Below, piece by piece: positions 59,101-64,000 of a stretch of DNA of 64,000 bases. Source of the DNA: Rusavskia elegans. Taxonomy: Eukaryota; Ascomycota; Lecanoromycetes; Teloschistales; Teloschistaceae. The position numbers were made by a program, and so were the translations under genes. Each line of letters opens with the position of its first letter. Positions within the stretch are counted from its first letter, which is position 1. The notes under the pieces are model-generated. The model worked only from the letters and a program-made list of their open reading frames with translations. It did no database searches and was not told the DNA's origin. Location of the stretch: the NCBI GenBank assembly GCA_011316305.1, contig SAUG01000113.1, positions 124,001 through 188,000 of the forward strand, written 5' to 3'.

Positions 59101-62100
59101 AACGTGATAAACCAGGCGTAGGCCTCCATTGCAGCTTCCGATAGATCGCCACTGTCAGGATCAGTCCAGAGATCGACTAGGCCTGTCAGAACGTCCAAGG
59201 AAGTTCCCATTGCTAGCTCAGATCTTTCCAAAGTGTAAGGTCGCAATATGCTCTGCAGATAGAGGAGCAGAGCCGTAGCGTCTTCAGTGCCTACCAACAC
59301 TTCAGACGCAAAGAGATCGCGGAAGAAGTACCTGCAGCAAATGAAGAATGACGGAGATAATGAAGTTACATATTCAACGAATGTTCGTGTTATGACTGGA
59401 CATGGATGATGCTGGTCAGATTGGTCTTCAGAGCTCGAAATGAAACAGAACTTAGCGGCAAGGGATCTCCGGAAGGTCATTGGATTTGACATCGCGGCTG
59501 CTGCGTTGTGCGAGAATGCGGTCATGACCGACTTATGCCTCCCGTTGCTTGCCTCCTGTTTGAAATCACCGTCAGACAACTCCTCGACTTCCTTCCCAGA
59601 GAGTTTATCGGAATCGTCGTGGGCACAAAGCTCACGCCAGAATTCCAGGTCTACTGCTCTCAGAAGAGAGACAATCCCACGAAAGATGAGGCGTTTCCCT
59701 GAAAGAAGCTCTGCTATGCTCGGAGTGACTGCTGCGAAAGATTGAAAGACTCCCTCCAGGAGCATCGCCCTCTTTTGCGATGAGCCCACAAGGCCAAACA
59801 CCATTGTTGCTAGTTTGCGAGTCGTTCCTTGTAGCTCACCATGTCTGCTGAAAGAGTGTGCATGATGGTGCGCTAGAGCTGAATAGCTGACTATGCAGAG
59901 TGTTGTGACAACGTTGACAGAATCGGGCATAAGCTGGGAAGTCTCTAACTCGTGCAGCAACGCAGTAATCTCCACGAGAAGAAAATCCAGAACTTTGACT
60001 GCTAATGCTTGTTTCTTTGGGCCAGTTAAAGCAATCTTCGAAGCGTCGTGCTTAAATGCTTTACCGAGAGTTGGAGATGAAGGCTGATTGTCATGATCTA
60101 ATAGCAGATACTGTACAGTGACAAGATCTTCTACGCTTTTGTAGCGTGCTCGACCAAGGGCCCCAAGCAGCATAGCATGGGGAAGAGACGGGCCATGATA
60201 TTCGTCCCCTATACATACTTCCAGTAACATCATTATACTATCGGCTGGACAATGCTGAGCGTTTCTCAGTGTGTGTCGGCGTTCCTGAATATAACCTGGC
60301 AAAAGTTAAGCCGAGCTTGTATCATGTTATAAGATATTGAACTTACTCGGTTTCCAACTATGAAATAACCAATTCAAGAAGCGTTCTGCTGTCTCCGCTG
60401 CCAGCACAGAATTGTCCTGGCCACGCTCAAGAGCTAAAAGTGAGCATAAGTTGAGTGTAGATTCGACGGAGTCCACGGGACCATTGAGCTCCATTGATGG
60501 GATCATGCCGTCGGCTATATCTGCAATGTCCATGTACCGAATGAGCCCTTTCTGAAGTATGACATACATCAAACGGCAAGCGGTTCTGCAAGTTGTGGTC
60601 AGAGTTAAATGCCGTGCTACGACTCGCCACACCTGAGTCCATAGACTGGTGAGGTTGGGATCGTGTGCAGTATTCTGTCCTGCAGCACTGAATAACTGTC
60701 AGCTCGGATCCGCTGCGCCAAAAACTGTTGTGGGAAGTTACCTTGTTATGGCAAGCATGGACCAGGAGCACAAGGGGCTGTTTTTGTCCGAGACATGAGT
60801 CAGAATTGGTTCAACGTAGCCCTGTAAAGCGGCTGCCTCAAATTGGGCAATCTCAAACACAAAACATAGGACTTGAAGTGCGTGTACCTTGTCAGGCAGC
60901 GTTGACATCTTCACCCGTCGAAACAATGTGGCAATTGGGTCTTCCCGTTTCCTTCGTTTTGTTGCGCGACGAGAGCCTGCAGGATCGGCATGATCGTGTA
61001 AATGTTGACAGCGTAGATGTAGAATACTTGTAATAGACGCCGTCACACAAATCAAAGACCAAGACGCCTCGGCTTTGAGCGCGCCGAACCGTAAACGAAA
61101 AGCCCGAAGACTTAAGGGCTTTTCCTTCTGATGCTGATCAAAGGCTTCGGCCAGATCCAAGTCGTCGATTTGGAGTTGATCTCTATCGTGCCGTCGACAG
61201 TACTCTTCTCTCATGACTTCGAGCAGATCAAGAAGGTCTACCAATTGATCTTCCGAGTCACTAAAGTTCAGGTGTGGTAAGTATGGGTCTCCAAGGACTA
61301 AGGGAACCAGCATATGTTCTCTTAGGGACGGTGACTTGGTGGACCAATTCCGTCGGATGATTGGAACTAAACCCTCAATGCTTCGCAAGGTCAAAGCCAC
61401 ATCACTAGTACAGATACGTGACAGAACGGTATTCATTGTCTCGAATGCGAGTTGCTGTACATGATCCTTGTGGGTGGACGACAAGAGAAAATTAAGTAGG
61501 GTTTCCACAAGTGTTTGCGCCTTCTCCAGCACTGGGCCATTCGATGTTGACACCAGATATTTCAGGCATGGAATAATATCCTCCGCTGGAACCGTCAGCT
61601 GTGAGGCTCTTTGTGAACGCAATGCATGGCTATTGGGACGCCCTATGACGGATGCAGAGCGGATGCTTGGGGTAGCTGAGCGATTCAGCCGACCTCCAGA
61701 AAAAGATGACGATTCGTAAACATCAAAACTACTGGCGATGCTGTCACTTGAGGTGTGGATAAGATCCTTCGTAGCTTGAATGCAGAAGTCTGCGAGCTCA
61801 TACCATTCCTCGGCCGCCAGATGCTCTGGATGAGAAGGACATTCAAGGATTGTCCTCAAGGTCTTGAAATATTGTAAGGACAGAGGCTCCAGATAGGCGC
61901 CGTCAGCAGCCGGTAATGTCTGTGTAATGTGGTCCAACAGCGCCTTGACTGTTTTTCGACGCAATTTTGTGACGCCAACCTCGACCAGGATCCGGACTGC
62001 GTCTGCGCAAGCTGAAAGTCGGGAGGTGGCTTGACTTTTCTGCGAGCTGCCCTTTGCTTTCGAGTATGCTGAGCTGTCAACTTTGACAAGCTTGAAAAGG

Positions 62101-62402
62101 GCCTCGAGTATCTGGTGATAGGCTTTGTCGGACAGGACTTCACTACAAAGGCCTCCGTGAGTATCAATCATGATGGGTTGCAAGAAGTGACATACATCTG
62201 TTGGCTACTTCTATTCTGCGCGAAGATATACTTCAGGTCTCGAAAACCTTCAGCGTAAATTACGAATTGCAATGAATGGGCCTACCAGCGATGGCTTCCG
62301 TTCGCTCCTTTATTGCGTTGGAGCGGATACGAGCTAACGGCAATGAGTATGTTTGTGCCCTCATAGGATGAACAACCTACTTAAGACATTCTCTATGTCC
62401 AT
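53198..62402 (-). CDS. tel1: Serine/threonine kinase Tel1 (ATM family)
   Basis: Nine exons: 62402-62381, 62333-62286, 62247-62196, 62142-60742, 60687-60347, 60295-55825, 55773-55383, 55323-53277 and 53217-53198. They total 8793 nt, 2930 aa, and all phases agree. The N-terminal TAN-type region starts [20 protein letters not shown], then [15 protein letters not shown] long helical-repeat solenoid and FAT domain fill exons 4-8. The kinase domain is in exon 8: [19 protein letters not shown], catalytic [11 protein letters not shown] (GDRH 2749-2752) and metal-binding HIDLG (2767-2771). The FATC domain ends [13 protein letters not shown] across the last intron; the final coding exon is 20 nt. Tel1 responds to DNA double-strand breaks via MRX/MRN and maintains telomeres. 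Divergent from nup192. Confidence 0.95.
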
Positions 62403-62730
62403 GGCTGCATCAGCCGGTCAAGGAATCAATAATTGAAGACAGCAGCCTGAGATCAGCCAGCGACTGTAGCCCAGACACGGAAATGATGACAGTACGTCCG
62501 ATGACGGTGTGCGTCGACTGTGGAGACCTGCCATGTTCGACATATCCAGGTGCTCTACAGTCCACAGCACGACAGAGCAGTATCAAAATGGAAGTGGTGT
62601 GTATACGATCTTTCGGTCTGGTGTGGGCTGATCAAAGCCAAGACAGACAAGCGCGATTGCCGATGGTCATTGAATGTCTTCACGCGTTTTGCATCTAATA
62701 TCATTGAAAGCTTGATACTCCGCGGATTCT
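62403..62730. promoter_or_regulatory. Shared upstream region of tel1 and nup192
   Basis: 328 bp between divergent start codons. Probably a bidirectional promoter; no specific element assigned. Confidence 0.6.
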
Positions 62731-64000
62731 ATGGAGGCTGAGGATGGGCTTGAGAGCCTACGGGCTTTACACCAGGACCTTGTAGCTCTTGAAGATGGCC
62801 AGCTACGCAACATCGACAAACTCTGTAATGAACTCAAGGCGCATGTCGAAGCCTTCAAGAACCTCCTGGACCGGCCAACCAAGAGCGATACTAGCAGAAA
62901 GAAGGTCGAATCAGGTATTGCACAGCCATGATGCAGAAAAGCGATTGAGGGTGGTAGCTGATAGGGTCGATGATGCTCAGGGACCATACAAATTGACGAG
63001 AGCGACTATGCTGTCAACAAAGAATTTCAAGAAAGTAGCATACAGCTTGCCGATGCACTTGATCTGGACGAATTGCGAGCTGCGGAGCTCTTGCTAGATG
63101 CTCAGGGTGACGCAGAGCTTTTGGGTCGTTCGACCATCATCTCTGCCGTCATCAATTACCACGAAAAGAGACAATTTCTGTTAGAGTCCCTACGGATGCT
63201 TTTCAGGAATGCCGAAAATCCGGACAGCGAGGAAGTTCTACGGCATAAGCAGCTGGAGATCGTCGGCGATATACTTGAAGTCAAAGATGGGCCCGCCCGC
63301 AATGGGTCGCTATTCACCCGAAAATGTTTTAAAGCTATGGCGGACATTGAGAGATGGATTCAAGATCTCGCAGAACGTTATCAAGGGACCCTAGCTCTCG
63401 GCCAGTCGATGACGATTGAGTACGACGAAATCATGGCTTTCCAGCAATCAAGCTTGGCACAGCAGCACGAATCTCTGGGAGCCATTGTCACGTACCTAGT
63501 CAAAGGAAGTTACACCAATATTGAGGATTTCTTCCAGCTTCTTCAACACCTGCCGACAATCGAGCGATGGAACCATATTCCCGTCCATTACGTGCCTGCG
63601 ATTGCCGCCTTTACCTCACAGTATGGTTCGCCGGACAACGGTGGAAGTCTGCGGGAAGCAAGGATGCTCCATAAAAGAATCATGGACGGTAGAGATTCTT
63701 CGCCATGGGCACTCCGAAACCTCCAGGCGGCTATGGTATCCTGGTGGCTGGCCGAGTACAGTGGATGGTACCTGGAGCAACGCCTAGGGTCACCTGTACA
63801 AGGGGCAGACTTGGAAGCTGAGGCTCGGGCCCGTTCCGATGCATTTCTACAGGCTCTCAAAGATGGAGCTTTTCACTGCACGCTTTCGATTTGTTCCCAG
63901 GTCTACCCTGATGATATCCACGATCCTGCCAGGAATGGACTGACCGACTATCTGTTGCGTGATACTCCACCACTCCCTACCGAAGCAGTGGAAACAAACG
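62731..64000 (+). CDS. nup192: Nuclear pore inner-ring nucleoporin Nup192, N-terminal part (partial)
   Basis: Exon 1 is 62731-62914 and exon 2 runs from 62981 off the right edge, about 401 residues so far. MEAEDGLESLRALHQDLVAL opens the helical N-terminal domain. After the junction (ESG|TIQIDESDY) come ADALDLDELRAAELLLDAQG, RSTIISAVINYHEKRQFLLE, FQQSSLAQQHESLGAIVTYL and AAMVSWWLAEYSGWYLEQRL. These are hallmarks of Nup192/Nup205, the large alpha-helical inner-ring scaffold of about 1700 residues; the NYHEKRQFLLE and SWWLAEYSGWY segments are especially telling. Exon 2 is open to the window end. A short hydrophilic coiled region (RKKVES) precedes the 66-nt intron. Divergent from tel1. Confidence 0.92.

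Overview
The window is nuclear DNA from a filamentous ascomycete (Pezizomycotina). It is about half GC. Most genes carry short spliceosomal introns, usually 45-130 nt with GT...AG ends. There are no operons, and the recognisable proteins are fungal housekeeping and cell-biology proteins. No rRNA or tRNA gene, complete transposon or CRISPR array was found. Exon boundaries below were placed by hand from reading frame, splice sites and family knowledge; where they are given, the phases add up.

Layout. Left edge to 10.3 kb: C-terminus of an external alternative NADH dehydrogenase, a Dpb11/Rad4/TopBP1 BRCT scaffold, an arrestin-related trafficking adaptor, porphobilinogen deaminase (hem3) and a small putative membrane protein. 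From 10.3 to 15.5 kb is a gene-poor stretch ending at a Clg1-type Pho85 cyclin. From 18 to 35.8 kb: an alpha/beta hydrolase with a GC-AG intron, the mitofusin fzo1, ribosomal protein eL32, the inner-membrane fusion GTPase mgm1, a double-PH (Opy1-like) protein, a secreted double-psi beta-barrel protein, the ERMES beta-barrel mdm10 and ribosome-assembly factor mrt4. From 36.4 to 49.7 kb: U1-70K, triosephosphate isomerase (7 exons), a decayed DUF3632 gene, a sulfotransferase-like/HAD hydrolase fusion, cullin-4, a decayed F-box-like gene and a putative small secreted protein. From 50 kb to the right edge: a Zrg17-type CDF protein, a two-TM fungal protein, the complete 9-exon tel1 (ATM) gene and the start of nup192.

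Themes. Mitochondrial shape and function genes are over-represented in the left half (nde, hem3, fzo1, mgm1, mdm10). Fzo1 and Mgm1, the outer- and inner-membrane fusion GTPases, are separated only by the eL32 gene. Genome-stability genes (dpb11, cul4, tel1) are scattered through the window. Many genes are divergent pairs with short shared upstream regions: eL32/mgm1, mdm10/mrt4, zrg17/two-TM protein and tel1/nup192.

The least ordinary protein is the fusion at 41946-43481. It joins a P-loop sulfotransferase-like half to a HAD phosphohydrolase half in one uninterrupted reading frame. Two pseudogenes (40380-41271 and 47150-47728) flank the fusion and cul4, which marks 40-49 kb as the most labile part of the window.
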